A program made the translations under genes and the position numbers. Positions 9,200 to 22,159 of a stretch of DNA of 64,000 nucleotides are shown piece by piece (position 1 is the first letter of the stretch; each line of letters begins with the position of its first letter). The DNA is taken from contig CM055754.1 in assembly GCA_029465975.1 (NCBI GenBank), positions 13,152,256-13,216,255 on the forward strand. Reading direction: 5' to 3'. The notes beneath the pieces were generated by a model. That model made no database searches and was not told where the DNA came from. It saw nothing but the letters and a program-made list of their open reading frames with translations. Source of the DNA: Dallia pectoralis. Lineage: Eukaryota > Chordata > Actinopteri > Esociformes > Umbridae.

Positions 9200-10335
9200 T
9201 GTGTCCACATTTCTAACGGCCTATCCTGGTCCCTCAACACCACAACCGTGGTCAAAAAGGCACAACAGCGCCTGTACTTTTGCTCTGCGGCCGACCAGAA
9301 GTTCCTGCAGCAGGTGGTGAAAAGCATGTGGCATTATCAGGGATCCCTCACACCCGAGTCATAAACTGTTTCCCCCCCTGCCATCAGGCAAGTGTTACAG
9401 ATCTCTACTTACCGCACCAGCAGTCTTTGGAACATTTTCTTCCCTACTGCTGTTAACATACTGAACTCTGAAACCCTTTGGTAACCATGCATTCACACTG
9501 CTACATAATTTGTCAGCGCTCCCTCTGAGGCCAGTCTACCACCATCTGCGCGTAGGCTTCGGAGGTCGCTCTCATCGGTCTTCTAGCTCCACTGTACCCT
9601 CTATGTCACATAATTGTCTCGTCCCGTTATTGTGCACACCAGATGTCCTTTTCCATGATTATTGCAGTATATACTGTAAGTTCCCTGTGTTTGAGTCTTT
9701 GTGTGGAATTGTTATATGTTACATGTCCGTATTGTGAGTGGTTGTGTTTTATATATTCTCGCCTTCCTTTGGGGAAGTTTGTTGTATGCGCTACAACAAA
9801 CTTTTTATAATTTTCTTATGTACAAGTGGGTACATATATTATTTAGTATATTAGCCAACAAAAGACTAACTATTTGCACTAACCTAGACCTGACACCTCA
9901 CCGGAATTGTGACACAGTTTGCACAAAGTGTACTGTTGTACCCCCATGCTACCTCTTGCCTAGACACAGCTAACTTATTTACTTGACCTGCCATTTGCAC
10001 ATACCTTCTGTGGTACTCTTACTACCGTATTGCCTTGCACACTGCTAGCCTATTTATTATAATTGCCTTTGCACAATGATTATCGTTTGTTCTATCCGTT
10101 TACCATTGCAGAGATGTTCTCTGCTTGTGTTGCCCTGTGCACATTTGCAATTTGCTACATTGATAAACTGAATACCTGCACATTTACTTATCCATGTATA
10201 TTGCACATACTCACACTGTACTGTTTATCTTTTTGCACTATTCTTACATTAGCTCATACCCTAGCTTTAACCACAATTGTAGCATATGTATTTGTATTTT
10301 TTTTACGAAGTGCTATGTTGTCCCAGAAGTAGAGA
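9200..10335 (+). pseudogene. Rex/L2-type LINE 3' fragment, opposite orientation
   Basis: Starts in the reverse transcriptase C-terminal part (SLNTTTVVKKAQQRLYF, then 'gccgaccagaagttcctgcagc') and passes through the 'cccctgccatcaggcaag' region into a long 3' UTR-like stretch. There are frame breaks throughout. It abuts the inverted fragment at 8288-9150. Confidence 0.65.
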
Positions 10336-10975
10336 CAGATGGTCAAAAACAGACAGAAATGATCAATGATGTGTGATTACATTTATTTTGATCCTAGCAT
10401 GCCCCTCAGCCCCTGCCAATAAGAAGTTTAACACTAACAGATTAAGAAAACATATCTGTTTTTCATGTTTCTCACTGTGAAATGCACGAAAACAACAGTG
10501 TTACACGTGTTATTGGCAGGGTTATGTTAAGATCAAACAAATATATATATATTGTTGAGGCACGAAGGCATGTGATTATCAGATCCCAGTGTTTTAGGCG
10601 TTTGTTTAAAACCTTTGTTTTCCATAACAGAAAATGGCAGCATGTCGGGCTGTACACGTGGGAATTGATTTTGTTATTTCCTTTGCTCGGGGGGAGAGTA
10701 GTAGCAAAATATTTTCGCAATGTTGTTTTTTCAGAAGGTATGTTCTTAGTTGCAACATGTCTGCAAGTCTCACGAACCATAGTGAAGTTTTGGAGGAATC
10801 CGGCGCAGGCACAATGACGTTTGTGGGTTTATAAAAAAGAAAAGACAGAATTGAAAATAAAGTTTCATAAACAGAACAGTGAAGACAAACACTCACCATA
10901 TTGCAGGACTGACCATCAACAATGAAGAACAAAGACATGGGGAACTGAGGAACCATATGTACAGTAATGAACCAG
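10336..10975. other. Unassigned stretch
   Basis: Overlapping frames of 100-130 codons occur on both strands, but none resembles a known family or shows a consistent start or splice context. Probably an unrecognised repeat. Confidence 0.3.
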
Positions 10976-10977
10976 AG

Positions 10978-11390
10978 GCCTGTACTACGGAGCAAGATTT
11001 GTGGTTAGCGAGGTAACTTCAGGTTCAACCCTGGGTTTTCGGTATCACAACGTTTGTTAACCTCTTACCGGGTTACATCGCCATGGTAACTAATGCTACA
11101 AACCTAGTAGAGATAAAAGATTAACCAGAATACAAGCACCGCCTACTGACCAATCAATTCTCGATTGAATATGGAGCCACCATTCTTAAAGATCCCGTTG
11201 ACCTCAGTGCACGAATAGTGAAAGGTTCGCTTAAAACAGCAAGGATATTCAGGGACCTAGAAAACGTGTTTGCTTTTCAAGATGACTATCTTAATGAAAG
11301 ATACAGGTTCTCAACGGATAGACTGACGTATCTTAGTCAGCTACTTGATACGTACGTTGCCAGTGCAAATGTAAATTAAATGCAGCATTT
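10978..11390 (+). pseudogene. PIF/Harbinger-type transposase N-terminal relic
   Basis: After a repeat-like 5' part ('cctgtactacggagcaag...') a plus-strand frame reads DLENVFAFQDDYLNERYRFS, resembling the 'R-F-R-D ... ERYRF' N-terminal region of Harbinger transposases. It stops shortly after. A related piece lies at 28.85-29.43 kb. Confidence 0.5.
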
Positions 11391-11399
11391 TGTTTGAAT

Positions 11400-13380
11400 T
11401 GGTTTAAATGATGTTCTTATGTTATTCTTTATTTGTTCCCAAGTTCGTTTCACACTGCCAGGGTTGCAACTGAAGGTATCCAGCAATAATAATGACACAA
11501 GACAATTAATCTCAGCAACACATTGCTTTAATTGAGTACACATGCATAAATATTGTGAAATCTAGTCCTGCCTTGATGAATGGGCAGTGATAGTGATGAG
11601 TCTGTCTTTTGACACTTTTCCTTTCTTGTTTTGGCGGCAGCAACTGTGTTACTTTTTGCCAGTATGATCGTTTTACATTCTTTTTAATTTTTCAATTATA
11701 ATTCTTTGCTCATCTTGGGTGAAATAAGATGCTCTACACTTGTCTATGTCTGTGATTGGTGGTATGGTGCACACTCGTAGCCAGATTGAACCACTTTTTA
11801 TTGTATCGCTGTAAATAAAAATTAGATCATTTGTCCTACCCCTAGTTTGAATATAATGTTCCATGAGTTTCTTTCACTGTAGTGGAACATATAATTGAAT
11901 GGCTTTTTGATAAAAATGGAATCCTTTATAGCTAGGATTGTGAATAGCATCACTGCAACCTGACTTTCTTCTTCTGAGAAGCTGTTATGGTTGTGAGACT
12001 TAGGCTCTATTTAATGTGGGAACTTTTAAGTAGAGTTATAAAGTTCACTACTAAATATTGTTATTGTATTTTAATGCAACACTAACATTTTCTGTCAGCT
12101 CTTGATTTCAGGTATTGTTTTTGTGTGTTTATCATGTTATGTTTGTCATGGTTTTGGGACATCTGGCACACTTTATGGTGAGTTAGAGGTTATTTTTGTG
12201 ATATGGGGTTGTCTGGCAAAATCTATGTAAGTTCTCTCCTCAATTAGTGACTGCTGCCTGGTGTTGCAAATAAACCTGTAAAATCAATATGCATGCTTTT
12301 ACCAATAAGTGCTATTCAGCTTTATATTTCTCTAATACTGGACAATTCCATATTTTTATGTTCAACACAAGTTAAATAGATTTGATTTTTGAGAAGAAAA
12401 ACTATGTATATTAAAATGCAGTCATACATCATAAATCCACATTTAAAGTAAATCATTGTACAGTAAATTGATGTCAATTTATGACGAATGTCTTTATTTT
12501 AGCTATGATATGCTTTCTGTTAATGTGTTTTATCTGTGTTTCAACAGGACAATATTTTGATAGTCAATATCAGATATTTTAGTAGTAGAATTATCATGAC
12601 CATATTCTCACAGGTTATCTCTGTTTATTCTTTCCAGATCTTTTGTTGTAATTTGACTGTTTCAAACGTAATCTCTCCCCGTTTTTGTTTTTTTTACAGT
12701 GATAGAGGATGCGTCCTATGAATGACCATCTACATGGTCTCTGATGATGCGCACCACTGTGTTGCTGAATCGATAAAAGCGTATAGTAGGTAGACTATTT
12801 TAAAAATTGGCTACCAAAACAAGCAAACAAAGCAATACTTGTGTAAATGTGAACCTAGGCCTACATATGTAAATTATACATACATATTTTAATGTTAAAT
12901 AATTAGTAGGAAAACACCGCAACCTTCGAGCAAATTACCGAACGTGTTACATTGTACATTCTAAAATCTACATTTAACGTAATCAATGCGTTTTAACCCG
13001 TATGCACATCTAAAGTCGGTTAACGAATAAGCTTCGCTTTCTGCATGAAGCTGCATATTGTCGGTAAATGGGGCCAGGTAGGCTATAGCGCATGGGCAGG
13101 GCATTATCCCACATCACATCACATGCCATACATGGCGTCCTTACATTAACAAAACCATGGATATGCTCTGATTTACCGAATTAACAATGAGTCATTTCGT
13201 ATTTCTGCTGGAATAACCTTGGCAAACAGAGTCGTATTGGAGGGTGAATATTAAATATGCGGATCGTGTCCAGATTGGAACGATATGGTTTTCGATTTCT
13301 ATGAATACTGGCGAATTCCTGCAGAAATTGTGACCAGGCGCAAATATGTATTCGCATCCCCTTTTTGCAATGTAGAACGG
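11400..13380. other. Intergenic or intronic AT-rich DNA
   Basis: No coding exon or recognisable transposon is visible. If the exon proposed at 13415-13450 is real, this is fut9 upstream sequence. Confidence 0.4.
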
Positions 13381-13384
13381 CATG

Positions 13385-13450
13385 TATAAGAGGAGGATCC
13401 GGCAAATCAATGGGAAGAGATGCATACTTTAAAACACGCCTGTCGAGATG
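13385..13450 (+). promoter_or_regulatory. fut9: Candidate TATA box and first non-coding exon of fut9
   Basis: A 'gtataagaggagg' TATA-like box at about 13385 is followed 65 bases later by a strong donor, atg|gtgagt at 13451. A transcript starting around 13415 could splice to the acceptor at 24084. This fits a gene whose coding sequence is in one downstream exon. It is inference from motifs only. Confidence 0.3.
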
Positions 13451-13649
13451 GTGAGTACAATATATTTCCCCCTGTATAAAGACAAGTGGTGGCTCATTAA
13501 AAATAAAGCATCCCGAATAAACGTAATAACCTATGGACCACCGCTTTCTTTCCAGATTACATATTTGCTTTAAAGGATGCGCTTACAATAAAACAAGCAT
13601 ACACATATATCTTTGAGGTGATTCACGTTTTTGATGTGATTTTTCTTTA

Positions 13650-13880
13650 TGCGTAAGGATACTGAGTATGTGTACATTATTATATGTGTATGGCCCGCAG
13701 TGATGAGGCTGTGTTAGTGCGTAAGGATACGGAGTGTGTGTACATTATTATATGTGTGTGGCCCGCAGTGATGAGGCTGTGTTGGTGCGTAAAGATACTG
13801 TGTGTGTGTACATGATCAGAAATATGTGTATGGGCCGCAGTGATGAGGATGTGTTGGTGCATAAATGGCCTGTTTGTTAA
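13650..13880. repeat. 68-bp tandem repeat, three copies
   Basis: 'gcgtaaggatac' at 13651 and 13719 and 'gcgtaaagatac' at 13787 are 68 bases apart. Each unit also carries 'ggcccgcagtgatgagg'. Confidence 0.85.
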
Positions 13881-13919
13881 CTGACTACACGAATCAGACC
13901 ACATTCACATATTGCCTTA

Positions 13920-15690
13920 CAATAGCCTTTATTATAATACACCAGCTATGATGATGAAGAATGACAGTCATTGCAAGTGTATATGAGCAATCCCAATTTA
14001 AATGACCTTCAGTGGATCTGGGTGCAAATACATTTTCAGACAACTGCTGTTATCTTCTGCCAGCTAGTGTAGCCTTTAACCCAACCTACATCAGTAGTAT
14101 AATTATTCCAATTGCCAACTGACAAATGTGCTGGTTAAATTAATTGTTCCCCAATAACTCCAAAATGCCAACAAGACATTTGCATGCACCAGCAAAACAT
14201 TTGCCTACATATACTTTTTTCCTGCCAATCAATTTAGAACAATTTTGAAGATCAGATTTTAATATTTTTACAGCATTTATGCACACACCTCATCATTCTA
14301 ATAATTACTGAAAGTAAACGTGCACTTTTCTGTCCTTTTGTGACTGATGGACACAGTGCCTATCCATTCCCATTCTACCTGAAGGCAAATTTATAGAATA
14401 CTGAGACTGACAGATTCTCCTTTAATTGCTAATATAACTAGCGTTGTTGATTTTCTAGCAGTGAAATATATATCTAAAGTGCAATTTTTAATAGGTGACT
14501 TTCTTTCGTTTTATTTTGCTCACATGTAGCATGCCATTACAGGTGTGTGTTTTGTTTATGAGAACCAGGGGCATCACATTTAAACTCTACTCTCATCCTA
14601 AAGATGGCAGCATTTTTATATTTGGATGTGCATCTGTTGAGTGAATGACATATCGCATGTTATAGGCATGAATACATAAATGCAGAGATGTCTTACTGCT
14701 TGTGTTGTGTTGTACCAAATGCTTAATTACATTATTTGTAAGCATGCACTATGAAACAAAATAATCTATACCCCTTAATTTCCACCTAAAATGTTATTTA
14801 TTGAACCATTTATGTAGTTCCATGGGTTTTACATTTTAATGGGTAATGTGCAGGGATACAATATTTTACATTATGCCAACATACATTTAAATCATCATAT
14901 CTAAAATCAGGCTTTATATTGACAAGTTATTTAGCCTGCGAACCCCCATTAAAATAAATCTCAACTATGTTGGGTGCTGAATCTGTATTTTTTTTCCGAT
15001 TAATGCCATGATGAAGATGTCCAATTGGCTCTGGTTAACGTTCATATTCTGTCTGAGCACTGTTCTAAAGGTATCACTGCATATGCAAAAGGCTCTGAAA
15101 ACCAAAATATATTAATTGTTACTAAATATTATGTGTCTAGATAGCTCATAAAAATATAGCATTCAATATGTCTCAGCATGTTTTTTTAGGCTGCTTGATA
15201 GCTAGTTGAGTTGTTATGTTGTGTTTCACTCTCCTCAGCACCAAATGTCACTTGTTAGTGTAGTATTAAGCACTGTGCGTCCTGATAAGGTGGAGCATGT
15301 CATCAAGGGCCCGCAAATGGTGCCAAAATGGTTGTCAATGCGACACAGGCAAACTTTCTTCATTTCTGATCATTGTGCACTCCCATACACAACATGTAGT
15401 TTGTATTCAATTAGGCTCAAACATAAAATGTTTATAAAATATGTGAAAGCTGAGCCATAACAACTAGGCATGTAACGATTCACTCAAGTCACGATTTTCT
15501 CATGACCTCATTTTCCCTAACAAGACTTAGGACATATTATAAGTAAGTTCTTTATAATTATTTCTCACTCAATACTGCACATTTCGTGAAATTTATATTT
15601 CTTTGTAAGCTGATGTATCTTAATGTCAAATAACAAAACTACATTTTTATTTTAAAACAAATTCCCAATAGATAAATGAATAATAAAAAT
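13920..15690. other. Non-coding stretch
   Basis: AT-rich; no genes or clear repeats found. It lies between the candidate fut9 promoter and the coding exon. Confidence 0.35.
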
Positions 15691-15734
15691 TAAATATCAT
15701 ATAAACAAACTAAGGCTTTGCCTGTATTTTTTCC

Positions 15735-15920
15735 TATCTTGGATGGTTTAAAAAAAAAATCAGAATATCCATTTTCCGGCAGAAGCTGAGATCTCTGAAA
15801 ATTCACAATGTCCCCTGATGATGAAAACAAACTTTTACTAGGGTCAGAAGTGGCTGGTTTGGAGAGGTATGCTTTTGCTAGACTGGAGCAGTAAGGCTGG
15901 AGCCTAGCATTGTCTTTCTT
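15735..15920 (-). pseudogene. hAT transposase C-terminal fragment
   Basis: The minus frame reads SSLAKAYLSKPATSDPSKSL, then FSSSGDIVNFQRSQLLPENG. This is the hAT dimerisation-region pattern (L..YL..PATS.PSER.FS..G.I....R..L.P). The flanking sequence forms the inverted repeat described next. Confidence 0.75.
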
Positions 15921-15930
15921 GAGTAGACAG

Positions 15931-16332
15931 GTATTAAGAGAAATTATAGAGGTGACATTTAGGTTCCACATTAATCTTACTTTAAAATGTTGGACAATCT
16001 CTAATTTAGCAAGTTAAGGGCACATTTAGAGGTTGACTGATTTACCCATTAATCATAACAACATTTTAACTTAAAAAAAATTATATTTTTGAACAATTAA
16101 GTCAGGGATTAAGAAAGTTAATGTAGGTTATGTATCCAATTTTACTTCAATCGTTTTTTTGCTTTTACCAGTTGTTATTAGGGATGTAACAACACACTTG
16201 GAGACGGAATATCGATGAGAATTAGATTAATGGATAATTCATGCCCTTAACTTGCTAAATTAGAGATTGTCCAACATTTTTAAGTAAGATTAATGTGGAA
16301 TCTAAATGTAACCTCTATAATGTTCTTACAGT
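15931..16332. repeat. Inverted repeat with about 90-bp arms
   Basis: The left arm (about 15931-16021) and right arm (about 16241-16332) are reverse complements with few mismatches, sharing 'cttgctaaattagagattgt' and 'gattaatgtgga'. A 220-base spacer separates them. Likely a MITE, or two inverted copies of a hAT end. Confidence 0.7.
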
Positions 16333-16769
16333 AAATCATAGGGTTCAAAAACAGTCACCAAAGCATTTTCAAGCCACTAAATTTGAGTTTCTAAATGAAT
16401 GCACAATGGACAAGGACCTACTAATTCATATTATGGTAATTTGCATATTTTTTTAGGAGGATGTTGTTTGGGCAACATTAATGGCATTTTAAAGGAATTA
16501 AATTTCACACTGACGTCTTGCCTAAGAATTGTCTTAGCTGCTGAATAATTTTCCAATACTGGAAAAAAATCTATATAATGGAAAAGGCCATGTAGATTAA
16601 GACTAAGCATGTTCACATTGCTGCTAAACATCATAACATTTCATAGGGAGAACTTTGTTTTTACTCAATTGACTTTGGGTTAGGGTGAGGGTGATAATTT
16701 TCACCCTAACACATTCACAATTTCATTTCTTAGAGTAATGATGGATTGTCGATTTTTTTTGCTTATGTC

Positions 16770-17165
16770 AGCTGTTCGTGGACTAGAATTGAAGGCATAC
16801 TCAACCATTATGGCTACCACTACCACTACCACATTGATCAAGATATGGTGCATATCTGCAGATCTGTTGCATCAAGTGACTTAGCCTTGACAAACACCTG
16901 ATCCCAACCCAATTGAGTTGGACCACAAACTGAAGGAAAAGCAAGTGCTCAGCATATCTGGAACGTGCTTCAAGACTTTTGGAAAAGCATTCCAGGTGAA
17001 TATCTCATGAAATTGGTTGAGAGAATGCCAAGAGCGTGGAAATCGGTCATCTAGGCAATGGCAAACTTTGATTAATCTGACATCTAACTGCATGTACATT
17101 TTTTAAACACCTTTTTGGTTACTATATGGTTCCACATGTGCTATTTAATAGTTTAGCATGCTGCT
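16770..17165 (+). pseudogene. Tc1-type transposase 3' relic
   Basis: A frame reads NPIELDHKLKEKQ and, after a shift, FWKSIPGEYLMKLVERMPR, the C-terminal end of a Tc1-like transposase. It is followed by a 3' flank ('ttttggttactatatggttc') typical of fish Tc1 elements. Confidence 0.65.
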
Positions 17166-17639
17166 CCTAAGGGACATGTGACCCCTTATTTATGTTTGAT
17201 AAGTTTACATTTCCATTCGCAAATAGCTATAAAAACAAAACATTTTCTAAAATATTTTAACTACATGAACTGAACACTTAATGTCAAAGGAAAACGTATG
17301 TCTGTGAAAGAAGTCACTGTCCCAGCCAAAGCAAAATAATTATTTGATATTATTTAAGTCAACAAAAATTCCAGTAGGAACATAGCTAAATCGTTGATGA
17401 TACTAATATATGTAAATGTCATTAATTGTTTTGTACACAAATACATTTTTATTTTATGTATACACATACGTTTGTGTGGAATAAGGCTGTCAATCATCTT
17501 TATTAGCAGCTGTAACTGCTGATAAAGAAATTATTTTAGTTGTAAAAAACAATCGCTTATTGTATTGAATCATGCTAAATGTTGTAATATATGCTTAGAA
17601 TTTTAATTGAGGATCATATTTGCTGATGCTTTTTTCAAG

Positions 17640-17935
17640 CAATTGTGGTTGATTGTGGTTTTTAATATACTGTCTTCCACTGAACGCAACGTAAATCATA
17701 CACACTCGTACTTGAAAAATAACAAAAAGAGCGTCACAGCGCTTAAATATAATATGCCCAAAAGCTAGGGCTCAATAGGTTTAACAGACACTAAAGATCT
17801 GCAATAGAAAGCCGTGTGGCGTACACAATACCACACAAGGACATGACCTAACACAGGAAGCCTATATAGGAGACTAATGGGGAATGAACACCAGGTGTGT
17901 GCAATAGACAGGACTAGACAATGTGACTAATGAGG
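17640..17935 (-). mobile_element. Possible LTR fragment
   Basis: On the minus strand a 'cctatataggc' TATA-like box lies in sequence resembling other solo LTRs in the window ('cacacctggtgttcattccc'). No clean termini were found. Confidence 0.3.
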
Positions 17936-17939
17936 GGGC

Positions 17940-18835
17940 GGCGGCTGCTAATACGTTGGCAATGACGAACGCCGAAACCTGCCCCCAGAGGGCAGTGGAG
18001 CTGTACCAAAAGGAGTTATCACTATTACGCCACAAGTTCTCCGCAAACAGTGCTTGTGATGCAGGTCTTTGATGGCGCTGCAGGGACTTTAGGCCGACAG
18101 CAGAGCATGAGTTGTACCAAACTGTGGCACAGTTGGTCAGAATTCTCTCAACCGCGCCACTGTAAAAGTTTACCAGGATGTTGGTAGTAAGATGTGCCTT
18201 CTTTAACTTCCTTAAAAATACTGGCACTGTTGCGCCTTTTTGACCAAGTTTGTCGTCGGAGATGTAGACACCCAGGAAATTGAAGCTGGCCACACGTTCC
18301 ACCGTGGTCTTGTCAATGTGAACTGGGGCATGGATTCAGCTTTTTGTCTTCCACAATCAGTTATTTGGTTTTCTTGGCATTGATGGCCAGGTTGTGCCCA
18401 AGACACTAGGTGCTTGACAATCATGGGTGAAGATGTAGTGCAAGAGTAATCTAAGCACGCAGCTCTGTGGGACACCATTGTTTAGGGTCAGGGTGGAGGA
18501 GGTGAGGTTGTTTGGTTAGGAAGGCTAGAATCTGGTTGCAAAGACAGTGGCTAATCCCAAGGTCATGCTGTTTGGTAACCAGCCTATAGGGTACGACCGT
18601 AATGAATACTGAGCTGAAGTCTATGAACAGCATCCTTATATAGGTGTTGGTTTTGTCCAGGTGGGTCAGGGCGAGGTGGTCAGTTGTGGAGATGGAGTCT
18701 TCAGTAGACCTGGTGTGGGTGGAGAGTTGGAGGTAGGCAGGACTTAAGGTGAGCCAAGATGAGCCTTTTGAAGCGATTCATGATCATGGGGTGAGCGCAG
18801 TAGGTCAAAAGTGATTTAGGCATGACCTAATCGAC
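17940..18835 (-). pseudogene. LINE A, reverse transcriptase C-terminal half
   Basis: Minus-strand frames read HPMIMNRFKRLILAHLKSCL, MLFIDFSSVF, FNFLGVYISDD and FYSGAVERILTNCATVWY. This is the Rex/L2-type reverse transcriptase from the 'fingers' to the C-terminal region. Its N-terminal half lies at 20110-20970; a second LINE separates the two. Confidence 0.75.
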
Positions 18836-18839
18836 TGCT

Positions 18840-20098
18840 TCAATGTTTTTTTTAAATACATTTTTATTTAACCTATATTTATCTAGGGAGACACAGAGAC
18901 TGAGGTCTCATATGATAAACAGTATAGTTTCCATCCTGGTAGCCTTAGTTTGACGATCCACCATTCTCTTTCCATAAACCCACAGGACACTTCGATAAAG
19001 TTATTTCCGTTTTTAATCCGACTTCGTTACGAATAACAATTTGCACAAAGTATTATATCAAACACTGGAACAACACCGAAGTGGAAAAAAAAATGACTTA
19101 ACAGTAAACATAAGAGAGATAGTAAGACGTCTAAAAACTGTATGGCTCCATTCCTATCCAAATCCAAATCTCACTAACACAAAAGACCCCTTCCAATTAT
19201 TCCCCGCAAATATCAAAATCTCCCAAAACCATTTAAAGGTGCACACAGTAATTAGAACAACTCTAATAGCCACTTCATCAAAATTATTATGTGGCATTCA
19301 GCCAAATATATTTATATTTATATATATATTTTGATAAATCAATTAAACTGCATTTAGGCTCCTACAAACAGAGTCAAGCAACTTCAGAGTAGAAGCGAAT
19401 GCTCTTTGGTACATTGTATCACCATAGTCCATCAAATGCATGAAAGCTGACTGAACAATTTGTCTCCTGTTCACCAAGGAAAAGAAAGATTTGTTTCTGT
19501 AAAATAAATCCACTTTACACTTAAGCTTTTCAACAAGCTCATTTGTTTCACATGTTTCTTAAATGACAGTTGACTCTCAATCCAAATTCCGAGGTATTTG
19601 TATGAGGGGACCTGTTCAATTATAGAACCAACCAGAAGGTGAAGCTATAAGTTTGGTGAAATCAACTGACGGGATTTGAAAAATGTATTTGGTTAAGGTG
19701 TCAAAAATAATCAGTCTGATAAGACGAGGTTAAGATCTAGGTATTCACACATCACTAATACATACAGTAGGACAGTGATCACTTATAACTAATGTGAACA
19801 TCCCACTTGCAACATATTTGTCTGGTAGGTTTGTAAAATGAAGGTCTATAGTGGTGGATTTTGAACGGGTCTTTAAGATTTGGACAGCAAAACCTCCAAA
19901 AAAGTCATGACTTCCCAGTCAATGTTAAAATCCCCGGCAAGTAGGACTGTTGGTGTTGGAGGTCATTAGATCAGTGAGTTCAATTAGCAGACACTTCTTT
20001 GCAGAGGGAGGACGGTGAAACTCCCATGATTATAATACTTGCTTTGGACAATTGCTTTGGAATTGTTAAAGATTTCAATATAGAAACGGAATGATTTT
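18840..20098 (-). mobile_element. LINE B fragment inserted in LINE A
   Basis: A different LINE, with frames matching the copy at 59.0-60.3 kb (shared 'gactgaacaatttgtctcctgttcaccaa') and an endonuclease piece at 19.9-20.04 kb containing the GDFNID motif, also seen at 1.8-2.0 kb. It sits where the LINE A reading frame is broken. Multiple stops. Confidence 0.65.
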
Positions 20099-20109
20099 TA
20101 TCATCGAAA

Positions 20110-20973
20110 AGATTGTTGTGTTCTTGAAGCACTTGGGGACAACCGCTATGGACAGTGACATGTTGAAAATGTCAGTGAAGACCCCAGCCAGCTGCCCAGC
20201 ACATGCTCTGAGCACACGCCTGAAGACACCATCAAGCCGTCTGTGCGTTCACCCTGCTGAGTGCTGAAGATACATCAGCGATGGACAGACTGAGGGGTGC
20301 GATGGACAGACTGAGGGGTACGACGTCCGGGGTGAGGTCAATTAAATGGCTGGGTCTTTGTTGTCCCTGTCGAAGTGGGTATTGAAGCTGTTTGAAGATA
20401 ATTTGTAATGGAGATATCAGTGGCTGCGGAGGTAGTGTGATTTGGTCGGTAATCAGTGATGGCTAGAATTAGTTGAGGGTCGGAGTTGTTGTGAAAATGC
20501 TCCTCGATCCTCAGTTTGTGGGCTGGTTTGGCCATTGTTTTCAGCTTGGCTGGATGAGCTGTAGGTCTCTGTGACGCCGGAACTGAAAACAGCATCACAT
20601 GCCTTCAGCAGTAGTGGGACCTCTTTGTTCAACCAAGGCTTCTGGTTGGTGAAGGTCATAAACATTTGTTTATGAGTGGTGACATTCTTGATGCAGGTGT
20701 TGATGTAATCCAAAACGGATGATGGCTGTGTCTCAAGGTCAGTTTCAGAATGAGTGGTAGCCTGAGTGGCAATCAGACTCCAGTATGTGTGTTGAAACTT
20801 GAGCTGTAGTGATTCCGACCTCTCAGGCCAAACTGTCCTTACTGTAGGTTTCACACGCTTGATGATGGGTAGGTGCTTCGGTAGTATAAGCCGTGAAAGA
20901 TGATCATACTGGCCCATGTGGGGGGTGGGCAGGCTTTGTAAGCGTCCGGATTGTTGTTGTATACATGGTTTAG
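20110..20973 (-). pseudogene. LINE A, linker and start of reverse transcriptase
   Basis: Minus frames read LPIIKRVKPTVRTVWPERSE, SSVLDYINTCIKNVTTHKQ, NQKPWLNKEV, and then [20 protein letters not shown] and [11 protein letters not shown] just before LINE B begins. This gives the order endonuclease (22.2-22.8 kb), linker, RT, consistent with one element split by insertions. Confidence 0.75.
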
Positions 20974-20984
20974 TGCAGGGGAGG

Positions 20985-21306
20985 CCAAACTTTTCAGCTG
21001 AAGGGCCACATCAGGCTTTGAAATTAAATGGAGGGCTACATTTGTTTAGTAATTTGTTAATATAAATTATTTGTGGGCCAGAGGGCAATAATTAAAATGT
21101 AAACATATAACAGTTATACTGTAGGTCTATTATATGTAAATACTTTTAGATGAGATATACAGTATAACAACTGATTCAGATACATAACAATTGCACTGTC
21201 AAGTTGTTTTGTACTTACCTTCAAAACTGTTTCAATACGTACCGCGGACCGGAAGGATTTGCCTCTAGGCCGGATTTGACCTGCGGGACTTGGTTTGCCC
21301 ACTCCT
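20985..21306. mobile_element. Non-autonomous hAT element
   Basis: Ends are caggggaggcc...and ...gcccactcctg, the 'CAGGGG' hAT-type terminus. Flanks gtttagtg and gtataatg could be a diverged 8-bp target duplication. The interior ('gaagggccacat', 'gcggaccggaagg') resembles abundant vertebrate hAT MITEs. Confidence 0.65.
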
Positions 21307-21604
21307 GGTATAATGCACTTGTGTCAAACTCAAACATATTTATTATGGCCCACGAGAGCTTAAAAGGATAATTACTGTCTAAAAACTGTATATGCTCCTT
21401 TACAGCATTTCTGTGACCATAAACTATATCTCCCTCAATGCATGTTGATTTTGTGTGTCAAGTTTGATGGAGTAATGTGGGTTTCTTAACCTTAGAAATT
21501 AAGAGATTTATGTTATAATAACACAGAGCAATGTGCTTACATAAATGTAAACATTTAAGTAAATTAATGTACAATATTTGTACAATTGTGTATTAAATTA
21601 CCTC

Positions 21605-22077
21605 TGAACAAGGAGATTTGGTTCCAATCACAAAAGCGCGATGTAGTTTTATTGATAACACCAAGCTTAATCGTAGTATAACAGGAGTAGGTCGGCAACA
21701 GGTGATCAGAGTCCAAACACAGTACAGAAGGGAGCAGGCGTAGACGAGATCCGAAGAGCAGGCAGGTAGTCGAACACAGGAGTAACTAATAGGCACAGAC
21801 AAAGGTTAGGCAGAGACAGAGTCGGAAACAGACTTAGAACTGGTACACGGGCGTAATCAGGAATCTAGTAGTCAACAGTATAAACACTCAGCAAGTCAAA
21901 AAGAACTATAGCTCACACCAGGCTACTGATACAAGAAACTATTTATACAGCCACTTAATGACTCACAGGTGTTTCAGAACTCAGGTGACTCAGATCTGAC
22001 TTGATTATTCCCCCTCTCTGCTGGCAGAGGGCGTGCTAACACCAGCATAGAGGAAGACAATTCTCTGACTCTTAACA
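21605..22077 (-). repeat. Solo LTR (473 bp), a second LTR family
   Basis: On the minus strand it begins tgttaagag and ends cttgttca. It contains a 'ctgtataaatag' TATA box and an 'caataaaac' polyadenylation signal. The flanks acctc and acttg match at only three of five bases. Confidence 0.65.
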
Positions 22078-22159
22078 ACTTGAATAAATAATAATCAAAT
22101 GCGGAGACAGTTATTTAAGGAGTAGTTAAATTTATAAAGTCTTACGATTACAACCGACC

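Noticed and set aside
10472..10995. 102-129-codon frames as genes
   Set aside because: Opposite-strand overlapping frames without motif, start context or splice sites; more likely an unrecognised repeat.
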